Position numbers and translations under genes: made by a program
Notes under the pieces: generated by a model
The model's input: only the letters and a program-made list of their open reading frames with translations
The model's database searches: none
Told to the model about the DNA's origin: nothing
Shown here: positions 33,008-41,770 of the stretch, piece after piece
Numbering within the stretch: position 1 is the stretch's first letter
Layout of the letters: each line of letters begins with the position of its first letter
NCBI GenBank assembly: GCA_943350445.1
Contig: CALRAE010000005.1
Span: forward strand, 1-57,085
Length of the DNA: 57,085 nt
Origin: Candidatus Nomurabacteria bacterium
GTDB lineage: Bacteria; Patescibacteriota; Minisyncoccia; Phycocordibacterales; UBA9973
Direction of reading: 5' to 3'

Positions 33008-33688
33008 ATGTTTGTAATTAAAGCTTTAAAGAGAGACGCAGGTGCGAAATTGGACGCGCTAAGGAAATCTGGCAAAATACCGGCTGTTTTTTATGGTGCT
33101 GGTAAGGATACGACTTCTATAACTATTCCGAATATTGAATTCAAGAAAGTTTGGCGAGATGCCGGAGAATCTTCTGCTGTAAAGGTGGCTATGGAGGGCG
33201 GAGATATCGACGTGCTTATTCATGAAGTCCAAGTGGACCCTGTCACCGATGAGCCGATACATGTAGACTTCCTCGTTATCGACATGAAGAAGAAGATCAA
33301 AGTTAAAGTTCCTCTTACTTTCGAAGGTATATCAAATGCAGTCAAGAGTGGAATCGGTAACCTTGTTAAAGTTCTCCATGAAATCGAAATCGAAGCTCTA
33401 CCTGCTGACTTACCACAAACCCTATTTGTTGATATTTCTAAACTAGAAGGTCTTGATAAAAATGTCGTTGTTTCTGATATAAAATTACCTGCGGGAGTGG
33501 TGGCTATTACGCATAGTACTGATGTTGTGGCTTCTATCGTTGCTCAGGTTGAAGAAAAGGAAGAAGTGGCTGCTCCAGTTGACCTAACTGCTATTGAAGT
33601 AGAGAAGAAGGGCAAGAAAGAAGAGGAAGGTGCTCCATCTGAGGGCGCTGCTCCAACCAAGGAAGAAAAGAAGGCGGAAAAGAAGTAA
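33008..33688 (+). CDS. rplY: Ribosomal protein bL25 (Ctc/TL5 type)
   Basis: A 226-residue 5S rRNA-binding protein: N-terminal L25 domain (1-90; GKIPAVFYGAGKDT, HEVQVDPVTDEPIHVDFLVID), C-terminal TL5 beta domain (about 92-185), and a Lys/Glu/Ala tail. TATACT (32995-33000) lies 7 nt before the ATG. Confidence 0.94.
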   Translation: MFVIKALKRDAGAKLDALRKSGKIPAVFYGAGKDTTSITIPNIEFKKVWRDAGESSAVKVAMEGGDIDVLIHEVQVDPVTDEPIHVDFLVIDMKKKIKVKVPLTFEGISNAVKSGIGNLVKVLHEIEIEALPADLPQTLFVDISKLEGLDKNVVVSDIKLPAGVVAITHSTDVVASIVAQVEEKEEVAAPVDLTAIEVEKKGKKEEEGAPSEGAAPTKEEKKAEKK

Positions 33689-33719
33689 AAATTTACTTAA
33701 ATATGTTAGAATAGGAGCT

Positions 33720-35072
33720 ATGACCTTTAAGAAAGTCATGGCTTTTGTTTTTATAATATTCATATTCTTTACCTTTGTAAATTATAAAACAAGTGTGGCT
33801 TTTGACTGTCTGACACTGACCACATCTTCTGCTCAATCTGATAAAAATTATTGTCAGAATGAACTAAATCAAATAGAGGCACAACTTGCAGATTTATTGA
33901 ATCAGCAAAAAGAACAGCAAAAGACAACTGGTACCCTAAAAGGTGACGTCGATTATTTAACTAGTCAAATTAATAGCTTAAAAGCAAAAATAAAGTCTCG
34001 AGGTCTTATCATCGCTCAATTAAAAATAAATATCGCTGAAAAAGTAGACACCATTAAATCTCTCTCTGATAAAATAGGTCGCGAGCATGAATCTCTAGCG
34101 CAACTTTTACGTAATACCAATGAATTTGATGAGGAGACGCTTGTGCATCTAATACTTTCTGATGATTCCATTTCTGATTTTTATAGTAATTTAGAATCTT
34201 TCACTATGATCAAGCAGGCGGTGAAGTCATCTATTAATGTTATAAATGGGGTAAAATTACAAACCGAGGTTGCCAAGAATGATCTTGAGAAAAAGCAGGA
34301 TGCTGAGACGGATGCAAAAGCAGAACTAGAAAGTGCGCAAAAAAAAATAGTTAAATCAGAAGCTGATAAAAAACAACTTCTCGCTATTTCTAAAAATAAA
34401 GAAGCAGAATATCAGAAACTTGCGGCGCAGAAGAAAATTCAAGCTGATAAGATACGTAGCGCACTCTTTAGTCTCGCTGGAATATCTCAAAAAATAGAAT
34501 TCGGTACAGCACTGGAGTATGCAAATATGGTTAAAGATAAATTGAACGTTGATCCAGCATTCCTCTTGGCTATATTAACTCAAGAGTCTAGTTTGGGAGC
34601 GAATGTAGGTCAATGTTACCTGACCAATACTGATACTGGTGCGGGGGTGGGTAAAAATACTGGAGCTGTGTTTGCAAATGTTATGAAGCCCACGCGTGAT
34701 GTAGCGCCTTTTCTTGAAATTGCCAACACTCTCGGCATAAATGCATTTCAGACTGCCGTGTCTTGCCCTATTACTGGTATAGCTGGGTATGGTGGAGCGA
34801 TGGGGCCTGCTCAATTTATTCCTTCAACTTGGAAAATATTTACTAATCGTTTAAAGAATGTTTTGGGATACGTCGCTAACCCATGGTCTCCCAAAGATGC
34901 TTTTATGGCTTCCGGAATGTATTTATCTGATCTAGGAGCTACGGGTAATAGTGCGAGCTCTCAGAATAGAGCTGCTTGTAGATACTATGGTACTGGGGGG
35001 TCTTCGTGTTCGTATAGCCGAAGTGTTCAAAAATTGAAATCTACAATACAAGCCAATATAGATTTGCTCTAA
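33720..35072 (+). CDS. Exported coiled-coil lytic transglycosylase
   Basis: A 450-residue cell-wall hydrolase. Signal peptide about 1-27, coiled coil about 45-260, then an SLT/MltB-like domain: PAFLLAILTQESSLGANVG with catalytic Glu near 288, GYGGAMGPAQFIPSTWKIF, FMASGMYLSDLGA. It likely cleaves peptidoglycan during growth or division; the coiled coil resembles EnvC/PcsB-type activators. The frame is open upstream into rplY, but ATG 33720 starts the signal peptide and lies 7 nt after TGTTAGAAT (33704-33712). Confidence 0.88.
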   Translation: MTFKKVMAFVFIIFIFFTFVNYKTSVAFDCLTLTTSSAQSDKNYCQNELNQIEAQLADLLNQQKEQQKTTGTLKGDVDYLTSQINSLKAKIKSRGLIIAQLKINIAEKVDTIKSLSDKIGREHESLAQLLRNTNEFDEETLVHLILSDDSISDFYSNLESFTMIKQAVKSSINVINGVKLQTEVAKNDLEKKQDAETDAKAELESAQKKIVKSEADKKQLLAISKNKEAEYQKLAAQKKIQADKIRSALFSLAGISQKIEFGTALEYANMVKDKLNVDPAFLLAILTQESSLGANVGQCYLTNTDTGAGVGKNTGAVFANVMKPTRDVAPFLEIANTLGINAFQTAVSCPITGIAGYGGAMGPAQFIPSTWKIFTNRLKNVLGYVANPWSPKDAFMASGMYLSDLGATGNSASSQNRAACRYYGTGGSSCSYSRSVQKLKSTIQANIDLL

Positions 35073-35101
35073 AACTTAAATTATGTTAGCATCTTTGAAT
35101 A

Positions 35102-35323
35102 ATGAAAAAAGATATACACCCAAAATACGATATAAAAACAAAGGCGACCTGTGCATGTGGAGCTGTTTTCGAAGTTGGTTCTACTATGCCTCTGATCGCG
35201 ATGGAAATCTGCAGTCAATGTCACCCTTTCTATACTGGTAATGAAAAGATCATGGACACTGCTGGACGCGTAGATCGATTCAACAAGCGCAAAATCGCAT
35301 CTGCTTCTAAAGCAAAGAAATAA
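35102..35323 (+). CDS. rpmE: Ribosomal protein bL31, zinc-binding form
   Basis: A 73-residue 50S protein with MKKDIHPKY, Cys pair CACG (17, 19) and [10 protein letters not shown], so the Zn2+-binding C+ type. TGTTAGCAT (35084-35092) lies 9 nt before the ATG. Its stop codon is directly followed by the 155 bp repeat element. Confidence 0.95.
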   Translation: MKKDIHPKYDIKTKATCACGAVFEVGSTMPLIAMEICSQCHPFYTGNEKIMDTAGRVDRFNKRKIASASKAKK

Positions 35324-35326
35324 ACT

Positions 35327-35480
35327 AAAACGTTCTTGGCACGACTTTTTATAAAGCAATCTATCTACGCAAGCTTGCGTAGCGAACTGCTCGTCGCTCA
35401 AAAAAATAATAGTAGGATTACCTACTTTATTTTCTAAGATCCTGCGCAAGGCTTTCTAAAAAGTGCACCAAGAACGTTTT
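35327..35480 (+). repeat. ~155 bp structured intergenic element, copy E1
   Basis: Outer arms AAAACGTTCTTGG (35327-35339) and CCAAGAACGTTTT (35468-35480). Inside: 18 bp palindrome CTACGCAAGCTTGCGTAG (35365-35382), GCGAACTGCTCGTCGC, hairpin AGTAGG-ATTA-CCTACT (35411-35426), and CCTGCGCAAGG. Related copies at 41771 and 46805. Between rpmE and prfA; the prfA -10 box lies just after it. Confidence 0.85.
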
Positions 35481-35497
35481 TATGATATTTTAACTAT

Positions 35498-36469
35498 ATG
35501 AGTCTAGACCTAGAAGAACTTAAGAATAATCACAGTACGAACTATTTGGCAGAAATGCTCGAGAAGCTTTTACGTGAGGAGGCAGAAGTGCGAGAAATGC
35601 TCGCGAGTGATGATACTTTGCATGAAATGGCAGCCAAGGAGTTAAAATTTATACAAGAAGAACGAGAAAGGATAGAAAAGCAAGCTCAGGATATTTTAGA
35701 TAAAGATAAAGTAGAAGCGGAGATTACGAATGAGATCGTGATTGAAGTGCGCGCTGGGGCAGGCGGAGACGAAGCCTCTCTTTTTGCGTGGGAGCTCGCC
35801 CACATGTATGAGAAATATGCTGAAGCACAAGGTTGGCAGTGGAGAGTAAACTATGAATCAAAGAGTGATTTAAATGGCTACAAGGAAGCCTCTTTCGAGG
35901 TGAAAGGAAAAGGTGTGTATGGCAAGATGCGTTATGAGACGGGTGTGCATCGAGTGCAGAGAATGCCTGCGACGGAAAAGAATGGAAGAATACATACCTC
36001 TACTGCATCTGTGGCTGTGTTGCCTATTAGGAAAAAAGTTTCTTTCAAAATAGATCCTTCAGAATTCGATATGGAATATTCTCGTTCTGGTGGTAAGGGC
36101 GGGCAGAATGTGAACAAAGTGGAGACGGCGGTGCGTATTATCCATAAGCCGACAGGCCTCGATGTACGTTCTACTAATGAACGCAGCCAGCTTGCGAACC
36201 GTGAAAAAGCAATGGCAATTTTGACCGCTAAACTTCAACAACTTGAAGAAGAAAAGGAGGCAAAAAAATATGCGGGTGATAGAAAAGAACAGATAGGTAC
36301 GGCTGATAGGTCAGAAAAGATCCGTACATACAATTTCCCACAAGATCGAGTTACAGATCATAGAATTAAGAAATCTTGGCACAATTTGCCTAAAATAATG
36401 GAGGGATACATTGGGGATATTATTGCCGATATCGAATCTGGCGCGGTGGGAGATGAAAAAGAAGAGTAA
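35498..36469 (+). CDS. prfA: Peptide chain release factor 1
   Basis: A 323-residue RF1 that reads UAA and UAG: PAT anticodon tripeptide near 157-159 (HRVQRMPATEKNGRIHTS) and GGQ near 201-203 (SGGKGGQNVNKVETAVR). Shorter than usual (about 360) through a reduced N-terminal domain. TGATATTTT (35483-35491) lies 6 nt before the ATG. RF1 plus TGA stops in the window argues for the standard code. Confidence 0.95.
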   Translation: MSLDLEELKNNHSTNYLAEMLEKLLREEAEVREMLASDDTLHEMAAKELKFIQEERERIEKQAQDILDKDKVEAEITNEIVIEVRAGAGGDEASLFAWELAHMYEKYAEAQGWQWRVNYESKSDLNGYKEASFEVKGKGVYGKMRYETGVHRVQRMPATEKNGRIHTSTASVAVLPIRKKVSFKIDPSEFDMEYSRSGGKGGQNVNKVETAVRIIHKPTGLDVRSTNERSQLANREKAMAILTAKLQQLEEEKEAKKYAGDRKEQIGTADRSEKIRTYNFPQDRVTDHRIKKSWHNLPKIMEGYIGDIIADIESGAVGDEKEE

Positions 36470-36487
36470 ATATTATATAATTAAAAA

Positions 36488-39097
36488 ATGAGAGAAAATT
36501 CACTCAAAATTGGCAATAGTGAAGTTGAATTGATTGTATCTAATATAGAAAAGTCTGATAGTATAGGTAGATCACATTTGATCGACCAACTAAAGGAAAC
36601 AGGTAAAATTAGTTTGGTCTTAGATAATCTAGATAAATTCAAAGACATTGCTCATAAAGAAATATTTTTGAAAATAGCTCTTAATGGGGGCTTGTCTCAT
36701 CTGGCAGACTATATCACCAAATTTAAAGGGTTAGATAAAGAAGCAGCTTGGGCGGTTGTAGGAAACGATCATAATTACGATCAAAGAGATCCTTACTTGA
36801 TCTTTAGGAACCCTGAAGTGTTTGAAGGATTTGAATTTGATAAGAAAATCTATGATGCAGTTTTTTCCAATGAATATTATGAGAGACTGGCTGAATATCT
36901 TGACCAGTTTAATTTTGAAGGTTTAAATTATAATGATTTAGTAAATAAGTTGATAGAGAAGAAAAAAGTCCCTACACTTCTTGGCAATTTGAAAAAATTT
37001 AAAAACATAGATCAAAAAAAATTAGTTTCAAGATTAATAGAGAAAGGTCACGCAGCTCTCGTGGCAAATTATGTAATTAATTTTAACAAAGAATTACACC
37101 AAATGATAGCTGATAAGGTGGTCGAAGTTGGACAAGGAGAATCTGTGGCGCAGTATTTGCATTATTTTGAAGATGTAGACCAGAAAGCATTAGTGTTAAA
37201 AATGATTGAAAAAGGAGATAGAGACGCCATATGCGCTATTCTAGAAAATTTATTTATAAAAAAATTAGACAAGGAGATTGCATTTAAGATGTTCGAGAAG
37301 GGTATTTTTTTTGGTGAGGATAATTTAAAAAGCTTTGATATTGATAAAAGCTTTTTTGAAGATAAGAAAATATTAGAATATGCAAAAGCCGGTTTACTTA
37401 TAGCAATAAGAGACAATAATAAAGTTCAGTATTTTTTACATCATTTTAATTTTCAGGATTTAACAATGGATGATGTGAGGTCGACGGGGGTTTGTATTGA
37501 TTTGTATTTAAATGCTTTTAGAGCTGTAAATCCTGATGTGGTAAAGTCTTTCGAGACTACTTCGGGAATAATATCTTTTATTAATTTGATTACTAATGTA
37601 AGTTTGGAGGATATAGAAAAGACTATAAAAGAGAATCCAGAAATCATCGACGCTTTACTTTTGAATCCTGGCGAAGGGCATAGATTGATGAATAAATTTC
37701 CAAGCTTCGATGAATTATCGAAAGATAATATTAAGACTCTTATAGCTATACATAAAGAAGCAAAGGAGGCTGGTCTTATAGATGACGAGAGTCCAGAATA
37801 TTTAAAGTTTGTAAATGATAAACTAGCAAGTTATAAAAATAATGCTGAGACTTTAATATCCATGGAAGAAGCAGGCGTAAATAAAGAGGTTTGGCTGAAC
37901 TATTCAAAGAGAGAAGACTTGTTGCTTAATAGAGAGGGGGATAAGCAAAGTTTTGAAGCTCTACTTTCACCCATAGATCGAACATTGGATTACTTTACTA
38001 AATTTACAAATAATTTATCAAAAGTTCTCGGCTCTAAAAAGGCAGTTTTGAAAGATATTTTGATCAACAAGAACACAGAGGGCTATGAAGAAAAGCAAGC
38101 TAAGATTTCCAAAATGAAAGAAGTTTATGAAAAGCTGAAAGTAGATAATCCTAAAAAGGCCGAGGGTATGCTAAAAGCGATAAATGCTCTTGAAAACTCC
38201 AATAAAGAAGAAAGTAAGGTAGGTTTATATTTAAAATATACTTCAGAGATAGCTAAATTAAAAGCTGATATTGAAAACTTTAAGAGAGATGATAAAAAGC
38301 TTAAAGAAGCACTTGAGAGATTAAGGAATGGTAAAGCTGAAAATAAAGATTATGTGATTATTAAAACATTGCCCGAAAGCCTCAAGCGAGATGTTTTGAA
38401 ATTTAAAGGAACATTAGATAAATTTAGCGATAATTTTAAGTTAGATTTAACTACACAAAAAGAAGGTATCTATCTGTATAGTGAAATTTATATAGAAGCA
38501 AATGAAGATTTAGGTGAAGAGTTTGTTCACCTTACTTCTGACCTAGAAATGATGGCTGATCTAAATAAAAACAGGGGTAGATATGATAATGAACATTTAT
38601 CTATTTATATAGCAAAGAGAAATGTGAGCCACGATCTGTACTTAGGTAATGATACAAATTGTTGCATTTCTATCGACAATGACTATCACCAAAATGGTAG
38701 GTCGCCAATATCAGACTATCTCACTGACCCAGCTATGAGTATGGTCAAAGTGGTGGATGATAAGGGCCGAGCGGTCTATGTCGCCTGGTGTTATATTTCC
38801 AAAAATAAAGATGGTGAGCCTATTCTTGTAGCAGACAATATCGAGGCAGACACAAGCTACTCTGGATATTACGACCAACTCTATTCTCAAATGACTTCGT
38901 ATCTGAAAGAGTATGCAGAAAAAGCAGGACTAAAAGAGGTCTATTTAGGTATATCAAATAATGACATTGAGACCTCAACTCTACGATCTTTAATCCAAGT
39001 TACACATAAAAGCGATCTAGGAAAGATGGGTGAATATAATAGATCCTCTGGATATTATCTAGAAGCCAATAGTGCTGGAGCATTTATTATCCCTTAA
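36488..39097 (+). CDS. Large helical-repeat protein with unknown C-terminal domain
   Basis: An 869-residue protein of unknown function. Residues about 50-345 hold about seven degenerate repeats of 33-34 residues (pattern LAxYLxxFxxLDxxxLxxKLIEKG), an alpha-solenoid-like array. About 510-640 is Lys/Glu-rich and coiled. The last 190 residues form a mixed alpha/beta domain (LYLGNDTNCCISIDNDYHQN, VYVAWCYISKNKDGEPILVA) that could have an acetyltransferase-like fold, but this is a guess. No signal peptide. TATAAT (36476-36481) lies 6 nt before the ATG. Confidence 0.75.
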   Translation: MRENSLKIGNSEVELIVSNIEKSDSIGRSHLIDQLKETGKISLVLDNLDKFKDIAHKEIFLKIALNGGLSHLADYITKFKGLDKEAAWAVVGNDHNYDQRDPYLIFRNPEVFEGFEFDKKIYDAVFSNEYYERLAEYLDQFNFEGLNYNDLVNKLIEKKKVPTLLGNLKKFKNIDQKKLVSRLIEKGHAALVANYVINFNKELHQMIADKVVEVGQGESVAQYLHYFEDVDQKALVLKMIEKGDRDAICAILENLFIKKLDKEIAFKMFEKGIFFGEDNLKSFDIDKSFFEDKKILEYAKAGLLIAIRDNNKVQYFLHHFNFQDLTMDDVRSTGVCIDLYLNAFRAVNPDVVKSFETTSGIISFINLITNVSLEDIEKTIKENPEIIDALLLNPGEGHRLMNKFPSFDELSKDNIKTLIAIHKEAKEAGLIDDESPEYLKFVNDKLASYKNNAETLISMEEAGVNKEVWLNYSKREDLLLNREGDKQSFEALLSPIDRTLDYFTKFTNNLSKVLGSKKAVLKDILINKNTEGYEEKQAKISKMKEVYEKLKVDNPKKAEGMLKAINALENSNKEESKVGLYLKYTSEIAKLKADIENFKRDDKKLKEALERLRNGKAENKDYVIIKTLPESLKRDVLKFKGTLDKFSDNFKLDLTTQKEGIYLYSEIYIEANEDLGEEFVHLTSDLEMMADLNKNRGRYDNEHLSIYIAKRNVSHDLYLGNDTNCCISIDNDYHQNGRSPISDYLTDPAMSMVKVVDDKGRAVYVAWCYISKNKDGEPILVADNIEADTSYSGYYDQLYSQMTSYLKEYAEKAGLKEVYLGISNNDIETSTLRSLIQVTHKSDLGKMGEYNRSSGYYLEANSAGAFIIP

Positions 39098-39149
39098 TGA
39101 TGGCTGTGGACATTAAGAAGGGGAATAAAATTGCTTTTCATTTTATATA

Positions 39150-39248
39150 TGTTATGATTATTTTCGTAGTTTCTCACTTAGCGAAAAGAGTTTCTACGTT
39201 TATTAAGTAGTTTTTTGTCTCTTTTATTAAAAAGGGAAGAAATAAGTT
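39150..39248 (+). promoter_or_regulatory. Promoter and long structured 5' leader of the RRM gene
   Basis: TGTTATGAT (39150-39158) places the start near 39165, giving a leader of about 85 nt. The leader holds CGTAG-TTT-CTC...GAG-TTT-CTACG (about 39165-39198) and an AAGGGAAG Shine-Dalgarno-like site about 10 nt before the ATG. Most other genes here have no leader, so translational control (as in cold-shock mRNAs) is likely. Confidence 0.5.
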
Positions 39249-39572
39249 ATGGCTACAAAGCTATATGTAGGGGGATTACCTTACAGTACTCAAGAAGGTG
39301 CTCTAAAAGAGCTCTTCGCACAAGCTGGATCTGTTACATCCGCTGTGATTATTATGGACAAAATGTCTGGTCGTTCTAAAGGTTTTGGATTCGTAGAAAT
39401 GTCATCTCAGGATGAGGCTGCAAAAGCTATCTCTATGTTCAACGATCAAGAATTTGAAGGACGTAAACTTACTGTCAACGAAGCTCGCCCTATGGAAGCT
39501 CGCCCACCACGAAGTGGAGGCAATGACCGAGGTGGTTACGGGGGTGGAGGAGGTGGACGCCGAGAATACTAA
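39249..39572 (+). CDS. RRM-type RNA-binding protein with Gly/Arg-rich tail
   Basis: A 107-residue protein: one RRM (1-82) with RNP2 LYVGGL (5-10) and RNP1 KGFGFVEM (44-51), then a GGYGGGGGGRREY tail. It resembles cyanobacterial and plant glycine-rich cold-induced RNA chaperones. Probable single-strand RNA binding; own promoter and terminator. Confidence 0.93.
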   Translation: MATKLYVGGLPYSTQEGALKELFAQAGSVTSAVIIMDKMSGRSKGFGFVEMSSQDEAAKAISMFNDQEFEGRKLTVNEARPMEARPPRSGGNDRGGYGGGGGGRREY

Positions 39573-39594
39573 TCTAAATTTAGATCAGAGAATT

Positions 39595-39626
39595 AACAAA
39601 AAACCGCCGTGGGCGGTTTTTTGTTT
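39595..39626 (+). terminator. Terminator of the RRM gene
   Basis: ACAAAAAACCGCC, GTG loop, GGCGGTTTTTTGT: 13 bp stem with the T-run in the right arm. Confidence 0.9.
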
Positions 39627-39665
39627 GCGTATAAAGGTTATTTTTGATATAGTTTTTCTGATTGT

Positions 39666-39727
39666 GTGTGTAGTTCAGCTTGCCCCGCCTAGGTCAGGCG
39701 GGGTGAAGTAGAACGCTGTTCTGATAA
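39666..39727 (+). pseudogene. Partial tRNA-Ile copy split by a palindromic insert
   Basis: GTGTGTAGTTCAG (39666-39678) and TAGAACGCTGTTCTGATAA (39709-39727) match the 5' half of the tRNA-Ile gene just downstream, up to the anticodon loop. Where the D loop should be, 30 bases (39679-39708) are inserted with the hairpin CCCCGCCT-AGGTC-AGGCGGGG (39683-39703) and CTT/AAG ends. No T arm or acceptor 3' half follows, so it is not a working tRNA. Confidence 0.8.
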
Positions 39728-39738
39728 AATTTAATTAT

Positions 39739-39810
39739 GAGCGTGTAGTTCAGTGGTAGAACGCTGTCCTGATAAGACAGAGGCCGATGGTCCGATTCCA
39801 TCCACGCTCA
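39739..39810 (+). tRNA. tRNA-Ile (GAU)
   Basis: A 72 nt cloverleaf: acceptor GAGCGTG/CACGCTC, D stem GTTC/GAAC, anticodon stem CTGTC/GACAG with loop CTGATAA (GAU), T stem GATGG/CCATC. The T loop is TCCGATT, so the normally invariant U55 is C. CCA is not encoded. Confidence 0.93.
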
Positions 39811-39812
39811 CT

Positions 39813-40124
39813 ATGATATTTGATTTTTTTTCAAACAAAAGAAGTGAAGAGCCTTCTCTTGTAATAAATCAAAAAGAAATCATAAAAATTCAAATGGAGA
39901 AATTTGGAGCTGATGAAACATGTCGAAAATTAATGGAAGAATTAGAGGCATCTTTGGTGATGATGAGAAAAGAACCAGAAAATGTTGTAGAGCTAGGCCA
40001 ACTACGCAGAATTGTCAACGAGTGTTTAAAGTTTGAAGATATTGAATTTAATAGATTAGCTACGAAAAAAGGTGAACTTAGGACAAGGGCTTTAGAACTA
40101 AAGGAAGAATTCCACTTTATTTAA
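39813..40124 (+). CDS. Small helical hypothetical protein
   Basis: A 103-residue charged helical protein, MIFDFFSNKRSEEPS at the start, no recognised family. It begins 2 nt after tRNA-Ile, so it probably shares the tRNA transcript and is released by tRNA 3' processing, which would leave a leaderless mRNA. The frame is open upstream across the tRNA, which cannot be coding. Confidence 0.55.
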   Translation: MIFDFFSNKRSEEPSLVINQKEIIKIQMEKFGADETCRKLMEELEASLVMMRKEPENVVELGQLRRIVNECLKFEDIEFNRLATKKGELRTRALELKEEFHFI

Positions 40125-40157
40125 GTGGAACATGATATTCTAATATTAAAAGATCTT

Positions 40158-40241
40158 ATGCAAGCAAAGAATCGAATTCTCTATGCTATCATTACATTAG
40201 GTATTGTGGTTTCATATATTGAGGCTACAAAACAAAAGTAA
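40158..40241 (+). CDS. Micro-ORF: 27-residue membrane peptide
   Basis: ATG 40158 to TAA 40241 encodes MQAKNRILYAIITLGIVVSY and a polar tail: one membrane helix with a basic N-terminus. No Shine-Dalgarno sequence. It lies just upstream of the atp operon. It could be a small membrane peptide or chance. Confidence 0.3.
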   Translation: MQAKNRILYAIITLGIVVSYIEATKQK

Positions 40242-40273
40242 CCTTTTTATTTGCATCCATTTTATCTTTATTC

Positions 40274-40307
40274 TATAATATATTAAAGCCGTAAAGGCTT
40301 TGTTTTT
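40274..40307 (+). promoter_or_regulatory. atp operon promoter and 5' hairpin
   Basis: TATAAT (40274-40279), then a terminator-like hairpin AAAGCC-GTAA-AGGCTTT (about 40285-40302) followed by GTTTTT and the GTG start at 40308. The hairpin would be the first thing in the mRNA; it could stabilise the 5' end or attenuate. Confidence 0.5.
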
Positions 40308-40613
40308 GTGATTAACGAACCTAAGAAAAAAATAGATTGGAAGCCGGCTTTTGAGATATTCACTCGAGTTTCGAGTTGGGTGGTGGTGCCTATTATTTTA
40401 GCGCTTGTTGTTGGTGAGGAATTGGATACGCATTTCGGGACAAAACCATGGGTATTCTTGAGCCTTACCATTTTTGGTTTTTTCATTTCATCCTACGGTA
40501 TCGTACGAGTTGTCACTAAGTATATAAAAGAAATTACTCCAAATATTTGTGAACCAAAGATAGAAAATACAGAACCAAAAGAAGAAATTAAACAAGATTC
40601 ATCATGGCAATAG
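40308..40613 (+). CDS. AtpZ/AtpI-like ATP synthase accessory protein
   Basis: A 101-residue protein with two membrane helices (about 21-41 and 50-72) and a charged tail, first gene of the ATP synthase operon. Position and size fit the AtpI/AtpZ (ATPase gene 1) family that helps c-ring assembly. It starts with GTG, one of few non-ATG starts here. It overlaps atpB by 10 nt. Confidence 0.7.
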   Translation: MINEPKKKIDWKPAFEIFTRVSSWVVVPIILALVVGEELDTHFGTKPWVFLSLTIFGFFISSYGIVRVVTKYIKEITPNICEPKIENTEPKEEIKQDSSWQ

Positions 40614-41500
40614 AACAAACACACACAACAGGAGAGGTAGTTGAAGAAGTCTCTCACGAGATCACTCTTTTTGCCGAGTCCATTTTTCATTTTGGAAATT
40701 TTAACATCACTAACGCTCTGCTTTCGAGCTGGTTTGCTGTTTTGGTCATTATCATGCTTGTAATAATATTGAGAAAAAAGCTAAAAGAAGTTCCAGGGGT
40801 TTTGCAGAATATTTTTGAAATTATTTTAGAGGGTGCACTTGATCTGTGTGATCAAGTGACAAATAGTAGGAAGCTTTCGATGAAAGTTTTCCCTATCGCT
40901 ATCTCTGTTTTCTTTTTTGTGCTTATAAACAACTGGCTCGGGCTCTTGCCTATTGGTGGACTTGGAATCATAGAGAAAGGGGAGCATGGGCTTGCTTTTA
41001 TCCCATTTCTACGTGGTGGCACAGCTGATGTGAACACTACTATTGCACTCGCTGTGATGGCTGTCATCGGCGCAAACCTGTTCGGTATATTTTCTATCGG
41101 GATATGGAAAATTTTTAATAAATATGTTAATGTCAAAGCACTGGGGCAGATATTCACCAAGATAAAGAAGGACAAAACGGTGATTATTGTGGCCCCTATT
41201 ACGTTCTTTGTTGGCTTACTTGAACTTGTTGGCGAATTTGCTAAAATTGCATCGTTGTCATTCCGACTATTCGGTAATGTTTTCGCCGGAGAAGTCCTTT
41301 TAGCCTCGATGGCAGCCTTGTTTGCTTATATTTTACCAGTGCCTTTTCTTTTCTTAGAAATACTGGTTGGAGTCATTCAAGCCCTCATCTTCTCAATGCT
41401 TCTGATTGTTTACTTTACGATTTCAGCCACGGATCATGAGGAACATGGAGAGCATGAGGAAGAACACGGTCACCATAAAGAAAATATCGCAGTCAGTTAA
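40604..41500 (+). CDS. atpB: ATP synthase Fo subunit a
   Basis: A 298-residue membrane subunit of the ion channel. SLSFRLFGNVFAGE carries the essential Arg near 222; about six helices. The C-terminus is a His/Glu-rich tail (DHEEHGEHEEEHGHH), unusual and possibly metal-binding. It overlaps the upstream accessory gene. Confidence 0.94.
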   Translation: MAIEQTHTTGEVVEEVSHEITLFAESIFHFGNFNITNALLSSWFAVLVIIMLVIILRKKLKEVPGVLQNIFEIILEGALDLCDQVTNSRKLSMKVFPIAISVFFFVLINNWLGLLPIGGLGIIEKGEHGLAFIPFLRGGTADVNTTIALAVMAVIGANLFGIFSIGIWKIFNKYVNVKALGQIFTKIKKDKTVIIVAPITFFVGLLELVGEFAKIASLSFRLFGNVFAGEVLLASMAALFAYILPVPFLFLEILVGVIQALIFSMLLIVYFTISATDHEEHGEHEEEHGHHKENIAVS

Positions 41501-41535
41501 ATTATTAAAAATTATTAGTCGAAATTATTAAATAA

Positions 41536-41769
<234 letters not shown>

Positions 41770-41770
41770 G

